Virus record (IMG/VR): IMGVR_UViG_3300049255_000581
Span: 1-20,133 of that record
DNA length: 20,133 nucleotides
Source of the DNA: a virus
Strand: one strand, 5' to 3'
The position numbers and the translations under genes were made by a program. Positions 5,857-14,405 of the stretch are shown piece by piece (positions within the stretch are counted from its first letter, which is position 1; each line of letters starts with the position of its first letter). The notes under the pieces are model-generated. The model was not told the DNA's origin. It made no database searches and was given only the letters and a program-made list of their open reading frames with translations.

Positions 5857-6909
5857 ATGGCCGATCGCAATCAGGTTGAGGTCCAGTTTTCTGCGTCGAC
5901 CGATGACGCGATCGAAGGAATTGAGCGAGTTCGCGAGGCGCTAACCGAGCTTGCCGAGCCGCTCAAGGCCTTGCGGCAGAATTTCGCCGCGCAGAAAATT
6001 CTTATCAACGCGGAAGCGAGCCAGTACCAGATCACGCAGCAGCAAAAGTTTGCGCTGCTCGAGGCGGAAACTCAGAAAGAATTCGAAGCCGAGCTGGCGC
6101 TGCTGCAGCGCAAAGCGGACATCAATGGACAGGCAGTCGCACAGCGCCAAAAGGCGCTTGACAGCATCGCCGACCTTGAGGCCAAGCATCGCACCGACAT
6201 GCTCCGCCTTGACGAACAAGCGATCGCCCAGCAGCAGCAGATGTGGAGTTCCGCGCTCGGCTCGATCGAGACCGCGTTCAATTCGCAGCTGCGCGGACTA
6301 CTGGCCGGCACCACGAGCTGGTCGCAGGCGTCCAAGAAAATACTCGGCGATCTGATCATCAAGTTCATCGAAATGTGCGAAACCATGGTGGTGAAGTGGA
6401 CCGCCGCGCAATTGGCGCAGACGACTGCGGCGACGACCGGTGCGGCGGCGAGTATGGCCGCGCAACAGACCGCATCGAATTCCAGCCTGCTCGCCAATGC
6501 GGCGAACGCCGTCAAAGCGATCATGACCGACGCCGGGCAGGCTTTCGCCGGGGTGTTTGCCTTCCTGGCCCCGACCATGGGACCGGCCGCCGCCGGGCCC
6601 GCGGCAGCGGCGGAGGCGTCGGTTTCGGCCGCCGCGATCTTCGACACCGGCACCGATTATGTGGTGCGCGGCGGGCTCGCGCTCATCCATCCGGGCGAAA
6701 CCATCATCCCGCCGGCGCGCGGCTCCGGGCCGTTCTCCGGCACGGGGCTCGGCGCGCAGGTGCACGCACCCGTCAGCATCAACGTTGCGGCGCTCGACGG
6801 GCAGAGCGTGCGGCGCTTTTTCAACGACAATTCGCACCACATGGTGCGCGCGATCAACGACGCGGTGAAGCGCGGCGCGCATCTGGGGCTGCGTGGCGCT
6901 CGGATGTGA
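5857..6909 (+). CDS. Tail tape measure protein (short form)
   Basis: This 350-aa protein sets tail length and sits inside the tube. Residues about 5-40 (VQFSASTDDAIEGIERVREA) and 40-130 are helical and rich in A, Q, E, K and L, consistent with coiled coil. Residues about 170-260 are Ala-rich and hydrophobic. Residues 263-286 carry the DTGTDYVVRGGLALIHPGE motif common near the C-terminus of tape measure proteins. The end is VRRFFNDNSHHMVRAINDAV KRGAHLGLRGARM-like. It is short for a tape measure protein; from memory, relatives have a longer section between the N-terminal and coiled-coil parts, so an internal deletion is possible. A 104-bp copy of its 3' end recurs at 7722-7825, beyond the toxin-antitoxin cassette. 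Confidence 0.8.
   Translation: MADRNQVEVQFSASTDDAIEGIERVREALTELAEPLKALRQNFAAQKILINAEASQYQITQQQKFALLEAETQKEFEAELALLQRKADINGQAVAQRQKALDSIADLEAKHRTDMLRLDEQAIAQQQQMWSSALGSIETAFNSQLRGLLAGTTSWSQASKKILGDLIIKFIEMCETMVVKWTAAQLAQTTAATTGAAASMAAQQTASNSSLLANAANAVKAIMTDAGQAFAGVFAFLAPTMGPAAAGPAAAAEASVSAAAIFDTGTDYVVRGGLALIHPGETIIPPARGSGPFSGTGLGAQVHAPVSINVAALDGQSVRRFFNDNSHHMVRAINDAVKRGAHLGLRGARM
6806..6909 (+). repeat. Direct repeat, left copy (3' end of tape measure gene)
   Basis: This 104-bp stretch, the end of the tape measure gene, matches 7722-7825 at a constant offset of 916 bp. I count four mismatches: at 6847, 6870, 6897 and 6900. The two copies exactly bracket the toxin-antitoxin cassette. Confidence 0.92.
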
Positions 6910-6952
6910 CCAACGGCTCACTGCCGCTACCAGCAACTTGTGCGGTGAGGGC

Positions 6953-6981
6953 TTGACGGCGGGACGCGGCGGCACAATATT
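6953..6981 (+). promoter_or_regulatory. Promoter of the toxin-antitoxin operon
   Basis: TTGACG (6953-6958) resembles a -35 box and CAATAT/AATATT (6975-6981) a -10 box, with 16-17 bp between them, 31 bp before the antitoxin start. A perfect 8-bp palindrome CTAGCTAG (6995-7002) lies between the promoter and the antitoxin start. It could be the operator for antitoxin autoregulation, and it overlaps the AGGAG ribosome binding site (7001-7005). Confidence 0.6.
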
Positions 6982-7011
6982 CTGGCCAGAAAATCTAGCT
7001 AGGAGACTATC

Positions 7012-7269
7012 ATGGCCCCCCGCACCTGGTCGGTCCAGGATGCCAAAAACCGCTTCAGCGAGGTCGTCGAAGCGGCGCGGCAGAAGCCCCAGACGGTGAC
7101 CAAGCACGGCAAGCCGGCTGTGGTCGTCGTTGCCGCCGACGAATACGATCGCTTGCGCAAGCTGCAGCACCTCAAAGCGCCAAGCTTTGCCGAAATGCTG
7201 CTGGCGATGCCGCAAAGCGACGTTGAGTTTGACCGCCTGAACGTGACGCCGCGCGACGTCGAGTTCTGA
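7012..7269 (+). CDS. Phd/YefM-family antitoxin
   Basis: This 85-aa antitoxin has the family's N-terminal DNA-binding and dimerisation fold: WSVQDAKNRFSEVVEAARQK (residues 6-25), then PQTVTKHGKPAVVVVAADEYDR-type strand and helix. Its C-terminus (PQSDVEFDRLNVTPRDVEF) is the part expected to wrap the toxin. It has a good AGGAG 6 bp before the ATG and its own promoter. It overlaps the downstream VapC gene by one base (TGATG). Antitoxins of this family repress their own operon; the palindrome at 6995-7002 is a candidate site. The module is cargo between tape measure and distal tail genes and probably stabilises the prophage. Confidence 0.93.
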   Translation: MAPRTWSVQDAKNRFSEVVEAARQKPQTVTKHGKPAVVVVAADEYDRLRKLQHLKAPSFAEMLLAMPQSDVEFDRLNVTPRDVEF

Positions 7270-7694
7270 TGTTTCTGCTCGATACCGATGTTCTCTCGGC
7301 CCTGGCCAAGAGGCGCCGCGACGCCAACGTCGTGGCTTGGGTCGCTCGCCAGCGGCGGGGCGATCTCTTTATCAGTGTCGTCAGCATTGGGGAGATCGAA
7401 CGCGGCATCGCCTTGCAACGCGGCAGGGACCAAAACTTTGCCTCGACGCTTGCGATCTGGCTGGACCAGGTCCTCAACGTCTATGGCGACCGGATTCTAC
7501 CCTTTGATCTCGCATCCGCCCGCCGCTGGGGGCAGCTGAGCGCAGCGCTCGGTCATCACAGCGCCGATCTGCAAATCGCCGCCACCGCTCTCGAACACGG
7601 CCTTACCGTGGTGACGCGCAACGTCTCGCATTTTGAGCCGGCGGGCGTTCCGATTCTTGACCCGTTTGCTGCGCCGCCGCGTCGGAAACCGTAG
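7269..7694 (+). CDS. vapC: VapC-like PIN-domain ribonuclease toxin
   Basis: This 141-aa PIN-domain toxin is likely an RNA endonuclease that blocks translation when free of antitoxin. Expected acidic residues are visible: D5 and D7 in LLDTDVLS, E42 in SVVSIGEIERG, and D100 in HSADLQIAATALEHG, followed by VVTRNVSHFE (114-123). Its length is normal for VapC. The ATG overlaps the antitoxin stop (TGATG), implying coupled translation. The Phd-type antitoxin with a VapC toxin is a common pairing. The C-terminal PFAAPPRRKP may be a non-family extension reaching the cassette edge. The duplicated tape-measure end starts 27 bp after the stop codon. Confidence 0.93.
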   Translation: MFLLDTDVLSALAKRRRDANVVAWVARQRRGDLFISVVSIGEIERGIALQRGRDQNFASTLAIWLDQVLNVYGDRILPFDLASARRWGQLSAALGHHSADLQIAATALEHGLTVVTRNVSHFEPAGVPILDPFAAPPRRKP

Positions 7695-7721
7695 CGCCGT
7701 TCCGCGGCTCGATGCGTGAGC

Positions 7722-7825
7722 GCGTGCGGCGCTTTTTCAACGACAATTCGCACCACATGGTGTGCGCGATCAACGACGCGGTGAAACGCGGCGCGCATCT
7801 GGGGCTGCGTGGTGCGCGGATGTGA
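7722..7825 (+). pseudogene. Orphan copy of the tape measure 3' end (right direct repeat)
   Basis: This fragment encodes the last 33 residues of the tape measure protein, from VRRFFNDNSHHMV to LRGARM and its TGA, with one substitution (R to C after HHMV). It has no start codon or upstream gene body. Since it directly precedes the ribosome binding site of the next tail gene, it is probably the original resident end, and the copy at 6806-6909 came with the cassette, or the reverse. Confidence 0.9.
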
Positions 7826-7846
7826 CGAACTTGCGGAGAATATCTC

Positions 7847-10800
7847 ATGACCACACCGCCCTCGCTGCCAAGCCTGGCCGGCCTCTCCTGGTCGCGGCAC
7901 AAGAAGCCGGGGTTTTCCACGCGCGTCGCTTCGCACGTTTCCGGCCGCGAGGTGCGCGTGTCGCTGATGAGCTCTCCGCTCTATGAGTTTCAAGCGGCCT
8001 ATGACGGGCTCGCCTCGTCGGCGACGGCCGCTTATGCCGGGCTCGGCCCCTCGAGCCTGCAGAGCCTGATGGGCTTTTTCCTGCAGCTGCAGGGCCAGTT
8101 CGGCACGTTTCTGTACACGGATCCGGAGGACAATTCGGCCGCCGGGCAATCGATCGGCACCGGCGATGGGGTGACTTGCGCGTTCGTGCTGACGCGCACG
8201 TTCAGCGGCTTCACCGAGCCGGCGAGCTACGTGACCGAACTGGAAAATGTCTACTTCAACGGCTTGATCATTCCGACCACGGCTTATTCGCTGGTTGCGC
8301 CCAACTCGTTAGTGTTCAACTTTCCGCCGCCTGCCGGCGTTGCGATCACCGCTGACCTCACGTTCGCGTTCAATTGCCGGTTCCTCGACGATCAGATGGA
8401 TTTCGAGGAATTCATGTCGCAGCTGTGGAAGCTCGACAGTATGAAGTTTCGCAGCGTCAAGGCGCCGAGCGCGATCGCCGGGACGCCGCCGTGGCTGCCG
8501 ACGCCGGGCGCCAACGTGCCGGTGCTCTACGCCGATTTCGTCAACGGCAATTACTGGTACGACGGCGCGGTCTATTCGAGCTTCGCGTCGTGGGTCTCGG
8601 CGCAAGGCGGCAGCTTCACCCGCGCGGCGGCCGCGCTTTACACCAATGCGAGCGGCGTGCTCGCATCCGCTCCCGCCAACACGCCGCGCTTCGATTACGA
8701 CCCGGCGACCGGCGCGGCGCTTGGGCTCTATCTGGAACCGCCATTCGAAAACTTTTTTCTTTATTCGCAGTTGTTTTCCAACGCGGCGTGGACGCAAACG
8801 AACGTGACCGTCAGCACGTCCGGCACCGCACCCGATGGTACGAGCTCTGCTCAGCTTCTCACCGAAAGTGGCTCGGGCTCGCAGGCGCATGAGATCAGCC
8901 AGGCGATAGGTTCGCCGGTGACGCCGGAGGGCACTGTCACCATCTATGCTCGCGCCGGTACTGCGGCTTATCTCAACATTGCCGCTTCCACCGCCACTTC
9001 TGGGGAGTGGGCGCAGGCGATCTTTGACCTGTCACAGGGCGGTGTCACCGAGATCAGTACCGGCTCTTATACAAGCACGGCGGCCATCGGCGTTCCACAG
9101 GCGACCATCGAGCCGGCGCCAGAATTTGGCGATGGCTGGTATCGGTGCTGCTTTCAAGCGCACTTCGAGAGTAGTCCGAGCAGCGTCACGTTCCGCTTCG
9201 GCACTTCGGCCGCGGCTCACAACAACACGTACAACTCGGTCAACGGCCAAGAGCTGCATGCGTCCGCGGGCAATACGATCTATCTGTGGGGCTCGCAGTT
9301 TTACAATTCGCCCGCCGTTCCGCTGTCCTACGTCACCACCACCAGCTTGCCGGTCTCGGGAGGTAGTGATTTGTTTTATCTCGGCGCGAATTGGGACAGC
9401 GCCGCCAATTCACTGACCTATTTGCAAGAAACTGACATGCGGACGCTGATCAGTGCTGGCGGCAGCGTCGCGATCGCCAACGGCTATTATGGGCCGAGTG
9501 AGGACAGCTGGTCGCTGCAAATCTCGCCGGCTGCCGGCGTGCAGGAACCATCCGGCAACACGGCGAGCAGCCCGACCAACAATTTGCCCGGGATTTCGAC
9601 CGATGTGCTGCGCGTCGAATCGACGACGGTCACACTGTCGAATAACGGAAACACGACGGTAACGAGTTCTGTGGGAATCGCGCGCGCCGCGATGACGAAG
9701 CTCTCGCCCGGCGGTTATGAAGGTTCAATAAGCCTTCCGGTCCGGGTTCGGAAGATGGCTGCGTGGGCCGCCGGACTGACAAACAGTGAATTGCAGGGGC
9801 TTTCGACCACGCTCGGCACGCCTGTCACCTCGATCGCTTCGACGGTTCACGCAAACGACAGCAACTGGTGCGGCTATCCTGGCCTCTGTGTATTGCCCAG
9901 TGGCTATCTGTGTGTGACCTACGTGCGCTTCAATTCTAGTGCGCAAGGTTCAAAGCCGTCGGAAATCTGGTACTCGACCGCCCCGAGCGCGGCTGGCCCG
10001 TGGTCGACGCCGGCGGTGGCGGTCAGCAACTCGTCGAGTTCGCAGGGTCCGCAAGGCTGTTGGCTCACCGCAACGGACACAGGCCCGCTCGCGACGGTCT
10101 ATTGGCTCAATTTTGCGTCGCCCTACACGTCCGGGCTTGGCACGCTCCAGGTCGTCACCGCGACCGAAACGTCGCCAGGCGCGTTGTCGTGGGGTACGCC
10201 AACCACGATCGACCCCTCGCCATTTTTCACTGGTACGGACCCCGCGGGCCATCAGGCCGGCGACTTTACGGCGTCAGCGCCGATCTTGTTGCCCAGCGGC
10301 AAGTGGATGCAACTGATCTACGGCTATTTGCCGGGTGCTAGCACCGGCGGCGTCGCGGGTTCGACGTCGGCCGGAGCAATCTTCTCCAACTCGCCGACCG
10401 CCGGAGCGTCGTGGGGAAGCTTTACAATCATTGCGAACGGGTCGAATTACGCCAATCCCCTCGCGTTTTCAGAGGCCGGAGCCTTCCTCGATGGATCAGA
10501 CAACATCGTGGTCGTCTTGCGCGAGGATAATCCAGTCGCCCAGGACTATGGCAATTCCGGCTATTGGCGCACTGTCTGCCTTGCTGGCGCCGATCCGACG
10601 AACGTAACCAATTGGGGCGCGCCGACGTTCATGCACCAGGCCGACTTCGGCGAGGCCGGGAAACCGGATGCGATTTCGCTTGGCGGCAACGGCATGTGGT
10701 TGATGACGCGCGGCTCGCTCAGTGGCGGCGGCGGTTACCCCGAGACGGATATTGCCGCGGTTGCGCAATGGAACGCGGGTGCGGGGCCATTTCCCGACCT

Positions 10801-10975
10801 ACCCATGGTCCAAAACAGCGCGCTGCATAACCGCAATATGTGGTACTCGCAATCACAGCTTTTGAATGCGTTAACGATAGGTTCGGCCCTCGGCGTCGAT
10901 TCGACCGGCGGTGTAAGCCCGGAGACGATCTACATGCTTACGTCCCAGTTCTTCGGGCAGGGTTTGAGCCAGTGA
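7847..10975 (+). CDS. DUF2460 distal tail protein with lectin-like and sialidase-like extensions
   Basis: The protein is 1042 aa; DUF2460/TIGR02217 proteins (GTA g12, distal tail) are usually near 205 aa. Residues 1-205 are that domain (PGFSTRVASHVSGREVRV; LMGFFLQLQGQFGTFLYTDP; CRFLDDQMDFEEFMSQLWKL). Residues about 293-505 look like a carbohydrate-binding jelly roll (LYLEPPFENFFLYSQLFSNA, then a region ending NTIYLWGSQFYNS). Residues about 508-655 end in RKMAAWAAGLTNSELQGLST, typical of concanavalin-type phage domains. Residues about 665-1042 resemble a sialidase-like beta-propeller, with Asp-box-like SPTAGASW (849-856) and YSTAPSAAGPWS (709-720). The extension likely binds, and may cleave, a surface glycan. 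GGAG lies 8 bp before the ATG. The 3' end overlaps the convergent methyltransferase gene by 38 bp. Confidence 0.85.
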   Translation: MTTPPSLPSLAGLSWSRHKKPGFSTRVASHVSGREVRVSLMSSPLYEFQAAYDGLASSATAAYAGLGPSSLQSLMGFFLQLQGQFGTFLYTDPEDNSAAGQSIGTGDGVTCAFVLTRTFSGFTEPASYVTELENVYFNGLIIPTTAYSLVAPNSLVFNFPPPAGVAITADLTFAFNCRFLDDQMDFEEFMSQLWKLDSMKFRSVKAPSAIAGTPPWLPTPGANVPVLYADFVNGNYWYDGAVYSSFASWVSAQGGSFTRAAAALYTNASGVLASAPANTPRFDYDPATGAALGLYLEPPFENFFLYSQLFSNAAWTQTNVTVSTSGTAPDGTSSAQLLTESGSGSQAHEISQAIGSPVTPEGTVTIYARAGTAAYLNIAASTATSGEWAQAIFDLSQGGVTEISTGSYTSTAAIGVPQATIEPAPEFGDGWYRCCFQAHFESSPSSVTFRFGTSAAAHNNTYNSVNGQELHASAGNTIYLWGSQFYNSPAVPLSYVTTTSLPVSGGSDLFYLGANWDSAANSLTYLQETDMRTLISAGGSVAIANGYYGPSEDSWSLQISPAAGVQEPSGNTASSPTNNLPGISTDVLRVESTTVTLSNNGNTTVTSSVGIARAAMTKLSPGGYEGSISLPVRVRKMAAWAAGLTNSELQGLSTTLGTPVTSIASTVHANDSNWCGYPGLCVLPSGYLCVTYVRFNSSAQGSKPSEIWYSTAPSAAGPWSTPAVAVSNSSSSQGPQGCWLTATDTGPLATVYWLNFASPYTSGLGTLQVVTATETSPGALSWGTPTTIDPSPFFTGTDPAGHQAGDFTASAPILLPSGKWMQLIYGYLPGASTGGVAGSTSAGAIFSNSPTAGASWGSFTIIANGSNYANPLAFSEAGAFLDGSDNIVVVLREDNPVAQDYGNSGYWRTVCLAGADPTNVTNWGAPTFMHQADFGEAGKPDAISLGGNGMWLMTRGSLSGGGGYPETDIAAVAQWNAGAGPFPDLPMVQNSALHNRNMWYSQSQLLNALTIGSALGVDSTGGVSPETIYMLTSQFFGQGLSQ

Positions 10976-11753
10976 CTTTCTCGGTGGGGATAGCGACGGT
11001 ATTCCATGCCGGATGCGATAGTGGAGGGCCGCGCTCTATTTCGCCGTCGAACATCAGGTATTGATATTCGGAAAAGAATGCCGTCATCGGGCTCCAAAGT
11101 TCTTTTGGACCTTCGATTAGAATTGCAGGACGGTGTATGGCGATAGTCGCGGCACCGCCGCGCAGCACGGCAAGCTCTGCGCCTTCAACATCGATTTTGA
11201 TGACGTTTGGAGCTATTAGCGTCTTTGCCAGCGTGTCTATATGAAACTGTGGGACGATCCTGGTTTCGTCGATGGCGACGGAATTCCAGGGGCCAAAGCC
11301 CGCAAGGCGGCTCATAGCACGGCTGAATTTTGAGATCTCAAAGATGGCGGCGCCGTCCGCGTCAGACAGCGCAGCACAGATCACTTCGATGTTCAGCCCC
11401 CTATTGGATCGTAGGCGCGTTGCCCGCAAGAGGTGGTGCGCCATATCGGCATCCGGCTCAAAAGCGTAAACGCGCCCGGTCCGTGCCTTAAGCGCAGCGG
11501 GAAACGCAAATAGGCCGAGATTCGCACCGATATCCCAAATGATGTCGGATGGCCGCACCCACCGGTGAATGAAACGTGCATGGACGGCCTCGACCAGCGG
11601 ACGGCGTGGGTCGATCACGCTAAGGCTGCTGCCTGGCGAGACGAACGCCTCAAAGGAACCGTCCGCCGTTCGGCAGCGCCGTCTGAAATACCTGGATGCG
11701 AACGCTCTGAACAGAAAGCGTCGATGGACAGCAGACTTAGCGCCGATGCCCAC
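10938..11753 (-). CDS. FkbM-family SAM-dependent methyltransferase
   Basis: This 271-aa enzyme should transfer a methyl group from S-adenosylmethionine, in this family often to a sugar hydroxyl of a glycan or glycolipid. Motif I is IIWDIGANLGLFAF (residues 71-84), motif II VYAFEPD (95-101), and the family-specific IKIDVEGAELAVLRGG lies at 185-200. It starts at GTG, one base after the stop of a 37-aa membrane microprotein gene, so translation is probably coupled. It runs against the tail operon, and its last codons overlap the distal tail gene. The C-terminal VTGSNPARRTGT probably came from read-through into that gene. In a prophage such an enzyme could alter the lysogen's surface to change phage adsorption; this is inference. 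Confidence 0.88.
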   Translation of the reverse strand: MGIGAKSAVHRRFLFRAFASRYFRRRCRTADGSFEAFVSPGSSLSVIDPRRPLVEAVHARFIHRWVRPSDIIWDIGANLGLFAFPAALKARTGRVYAFEPDADMAHHLLRATRLRSNRGLNIEVICAALSDADGAAIFEISKFSRAMSRLAGFGPWNSVAIDETRIVPQFHIDTLAKTLIAPNVIKIDVEGAELAVLRGGAATIAIHRPAILIEGPKELWSPMTAFFSEYQYLMFDGEIERGPPLSHPAWNTVAIPTEKVTGSNPARRTGT

Positions 11754-11754
11754 G

Positions 11755-11868
11755 TCAGAAGCCGCGGAGCGCTGCGGCGATAGCGAATATCAGCAAGGTG
11801 CTGAGGTTGACAATGATTGCGCCCACGATGATCGCGCGCTCTATTGGCCTCACACTCCATCGTCGCAT
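11755..11868 (-). CDS. 37-aa single-pass membrane microprotein
   Basis: On the minus strand, ATG at 11868 is preceded 7 bp upstream by AGGAG (11880-11876). The frame encodes a 37-aa peptide beginning MRRWSVRPIERAIIVGAIIV and ending in AAALRGF. Residues 1-11 are basic, and residues about 12-34 are one continuous hydrophobic segment, so it should be an inner-membrane protein with its N-terminus inside. Its TGA is one base before the GTG of the FkbM methyltransferase, so the two form a compact operon. I do not recognise a family. The ribosome binding site, the clean topology and the spacing argue that it is real. It could anchor the enzyme or mainly drive its coupled translation. Confidence 0.65.
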   Translation of the reverse strand: MRRWSVRPIERAIIVGAIIVNLSTLLIFAIAAALRGF

Positions 11869-11922
11869 TGGTCAGCTCCTGACCACCCCACCATAGGCTA
11901 TCACGGCAACGCATGGTAGAGC

Positions 11923-12798
11923 ATGAAACCCTCTTCCACCGCCCTCATCAGCTTCCTCAACACCGTTCGCGCATCGAGTGATGCGCCGCTTTTGATGGCG
12001 GACGCATTTACCTTCACGCTGCGTTCGGGGCTGATGCTTTGCTACACGAATGCCGATGTGACTTTCAGCTATGACGGCAACACCTATCTCGGCAACTCGA
12101 TCCTCGTCGATGGGCTCAAGTACAAGGCCGCCCTCGGTCTCGAAGTTGACCGGCAACAGATCACCATCTCGGCGCGGTCGACTGACACGATCGCCGGCGG
12201 CGCTCCGTTTTTGCAGGCGCTGCGCGACGGCTCGTTCGATTTCTGCCAGATCGAGCGCGCCCGCATTTTCTTCTCCGACCGGATCGGTGGCACGGCGATT
12301 GGCTCCGTAATCCTGTTCAAGGGCCGGCTCGGCGTCATCGATGAAATCGGCCGCACCAGCGCCAAGCTCACCGTCAATTCCGATTTGGTGCTGCTGGACG
12401 TCGACATGCCGCGCAACGTTTATCAGCCGACCTGCCTTCACGCGCTGTATGATTCCGGCTGCACGATGGTCAAAGCGAACTTCGGTACCAACGGCTCGGT
12501 CGGCGCCGGCTCAACCGCCTCTGTTATCAATTGGACGAGCGCGAATGCCAACTTCCAGCAAGGCACGATCACGTTCACGTCGGGCGTCAATGCCGGCGTG
12601 AGCGCGACCGTGGGCTCGGTGGTCGCCGGCACGTCGCTGTCGCTGCTCTATCCGCTGGAAAGTGTACCGGCGGCGGGTGACGCCTTCACGGTCTATTTCG
12701 GCTGCGACCATACGCAATCGACCTGTCAGTCAAAATTCGGCAACTTGGCGAATTTTCGCGCCTTCCCTTACGTTCCCCCGCCGCAGATGGCGATTTGA
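11923..12798 (+). CDS. DUF2163 / BR0599 tail hub protein with four-cysteine cluster (GTA g13-like)
   Basis: This 291-aa protein has an N-terminal DUF2163 part (DAFTFTLRSGLMLCYTNADV; YKAALGLEVDRQQITISA) and a C-terminal phage_BR0599 part (TCLHALYDSGC; YFGCDHTQSTCQSKFGNLAN; FRAFPYVP). Cysteines C171, C180, C261 and C268 are in the places expected to hold an iron-sulphur cluster, as in the GTA hub and lambda gpL. The protein should form the hub ring at the tail end between the distal tail protein and the tip. The start ATG at 11923 lacks a strong ribosome binding site. Minus-strand cargo genes lie on both sides of it, so it is the only structural gene between two inserted islands. Confidence 0.9.
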   Translation: MKPSSTALISFLNTVRASSDAPLLMADAFTFTLRSGLMLCYTNADVTFSYDGNTYLGNSILVDGLKYKAALGLEVDRQQITISARSTDTIAGGAPFLQALRDGSFDFCQIERARIFFSDRIGGTAIGSVILFKGRLGVIDEIGRTSAKLTVNSDLVLLDVDMPRNVYQPTCLHALYDSGCTMVKANFGTNGSVGAGSTASVINWTSANANFQQGTITFTSGVNAGVSATVGSVVAGTSLSLLYPLESVPAAGDAFTVYFGCDHTQSTCQSKFGNLANFRAFPYVPPPQMAI

Positions 12799-12875
12799 GT
12801 GTGCCGCCGCGACCGGCGTCTCAGCCCGCTTCAACCTCGTCTCTTAGGCTGCAGATGCCGAGGGCAGCCGCCATA

Positions 12876-13610
<735 letters not shown>

Positions 13611-13874
13611 AACACGCCCCCGCGGAAATTTTAATGCGCGACCAACGATGCATGGATGGTAGAGCCGTGCCGGTTGAGGCTGGCGAAGCTAATCCCGCCG
13701 AATGAGAACGTCCGTCGCCCAACAGGCGCGTATTCCACTTCGCTTTTGCAGGCGGATCAAACCTAAAGTTGCCTCCCGGACGAGTTGCAGTCAAGCAAAA
13801 TTTGCCCGGTTAGGCGGTCCTTCGTGCGTTGCCGTTGATGGCGGCTTGGCGGCCGATAGAAGAGATATTGGCAG
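13611..13874. other. 264-bp gap between divergent genes
   Basis: The secreted-protein gene (minus) and the peptidase gene (plus) diverge here. On the minus strand an A/T-rich ATTAAAATTT (13626-13635 on the plus strand is its complement) lies shortly before the secreted-protein start and may contain a -10 box, but I find no matching -35 box. Short ORFs on both strands have no recognisable content. No repeat or terminator is evident. Confidence 0.35.
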
Positions 13875-14405
13875 ATGACAGAAAATGCTCGAGCTGCAGT
13901 ACATTCTGCCGTTCCGTCGGTCATTCTCTGTGGCCCGTCATCTGATCGCGGGAATGTCGAATCTGCGCAACGCTCGGCGGTGGTCGCCGAAGCGCGCTCC
14001 TGGATCGGCACGCCGTACCACAATTGCGCCGACATCAAGGGCGCCGGCGTCGATTGCGGCATGCTGCTGGTGCGGGTGTTTGTCGACAGCGGACTCGTCG
14101 CGCCGTTCGAGCCGCGGCCCTATCCGTCGGACTGGCATCTGCACCGCTCCGAGGAAAAATATCTCGGCTTTGTCTTCGATCGCGCGCATCAGGTCGAGAT
14201 AGCGGGGCCGGGCGACGTCGCCGTGTTCCGCTTCGGCCGCTGTTATTCGCATGGCGGCATCGTCACCGTCGCGGCGCCGCTCACCATCGTGCACGCCTAT
14301 CAGCCGGCGCGAGGGGTCATCGAGGACGTGGTCGAGCGGGACGCGCGGCTGTCAGCGCCGGCCCGCGAGCCGCATTTCTTCAGCATTTGGGCGAGGCGGG
14401 GATGA
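13875..14405 (+). CDS. Phage NlpC/P60 cell-wall peptidase (GTA g14-like)
   Basis: This 176-aa tail-associated peptidase should cut peptidoglycan cross-links during DNA entry. Catalytic residues visible are C61 in KGAGVDCGMLLVRVF and H126 in CYSHGGIV, with H140 in IVHAYQPARG as the likely third polar residue. The family core starts at about residue 35 (AVVAEARSWIGTPYHN). The first 33 residues (MTENARAAVHSAVPSVILCG onward) are not typical of phage_NlpC_fam proteins. They may be new coding sequence made when the adjacent island was inserted; a GTG at 13980 could have been the older start but lacks a ribosome binding site. The stop overlaps the tail tip gene by ATGA. Order and family match GTA g14. 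Confidence 0.9.
   Translation: MTENARAAVHSAVPSVILCGPSSDRGNVESAQRSAVVAEARSWIGTPYHNCADIKGAGVDCGMLLVRVFVDSGLVAPFEPRPYPSDWHLHRSEEKYLGFVFDRAHQVEIAGPGDVAVFRFGRCYSHGGIVTVAAPLTIVHAYQPARGVIEDVVERDARLSAPAREPHFFSIWARRG

Noticed and set aside
6243-6956. 237-aa plus-strand ORF inside the tape measure gene
   Set aside because: It is an Arg-rich out-of-frame shadow of the tape measure gene.
6298-7215. 305-aa minus-strand ORF over the tape measure and antitoxin genes
   Set aside because: It is rich in Arg, Gly and His, as expected for the antisense of a high-GC gene. It spans two unrelated real genes and has no family resemblance.
14024-14401. Upstream extension of the tail tip reading frame
   Set aside because: It is Arg-rich out-of-frame sequence over the peptidase gene. 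The ATGA start at 14402 gives the normal family N-terminus.
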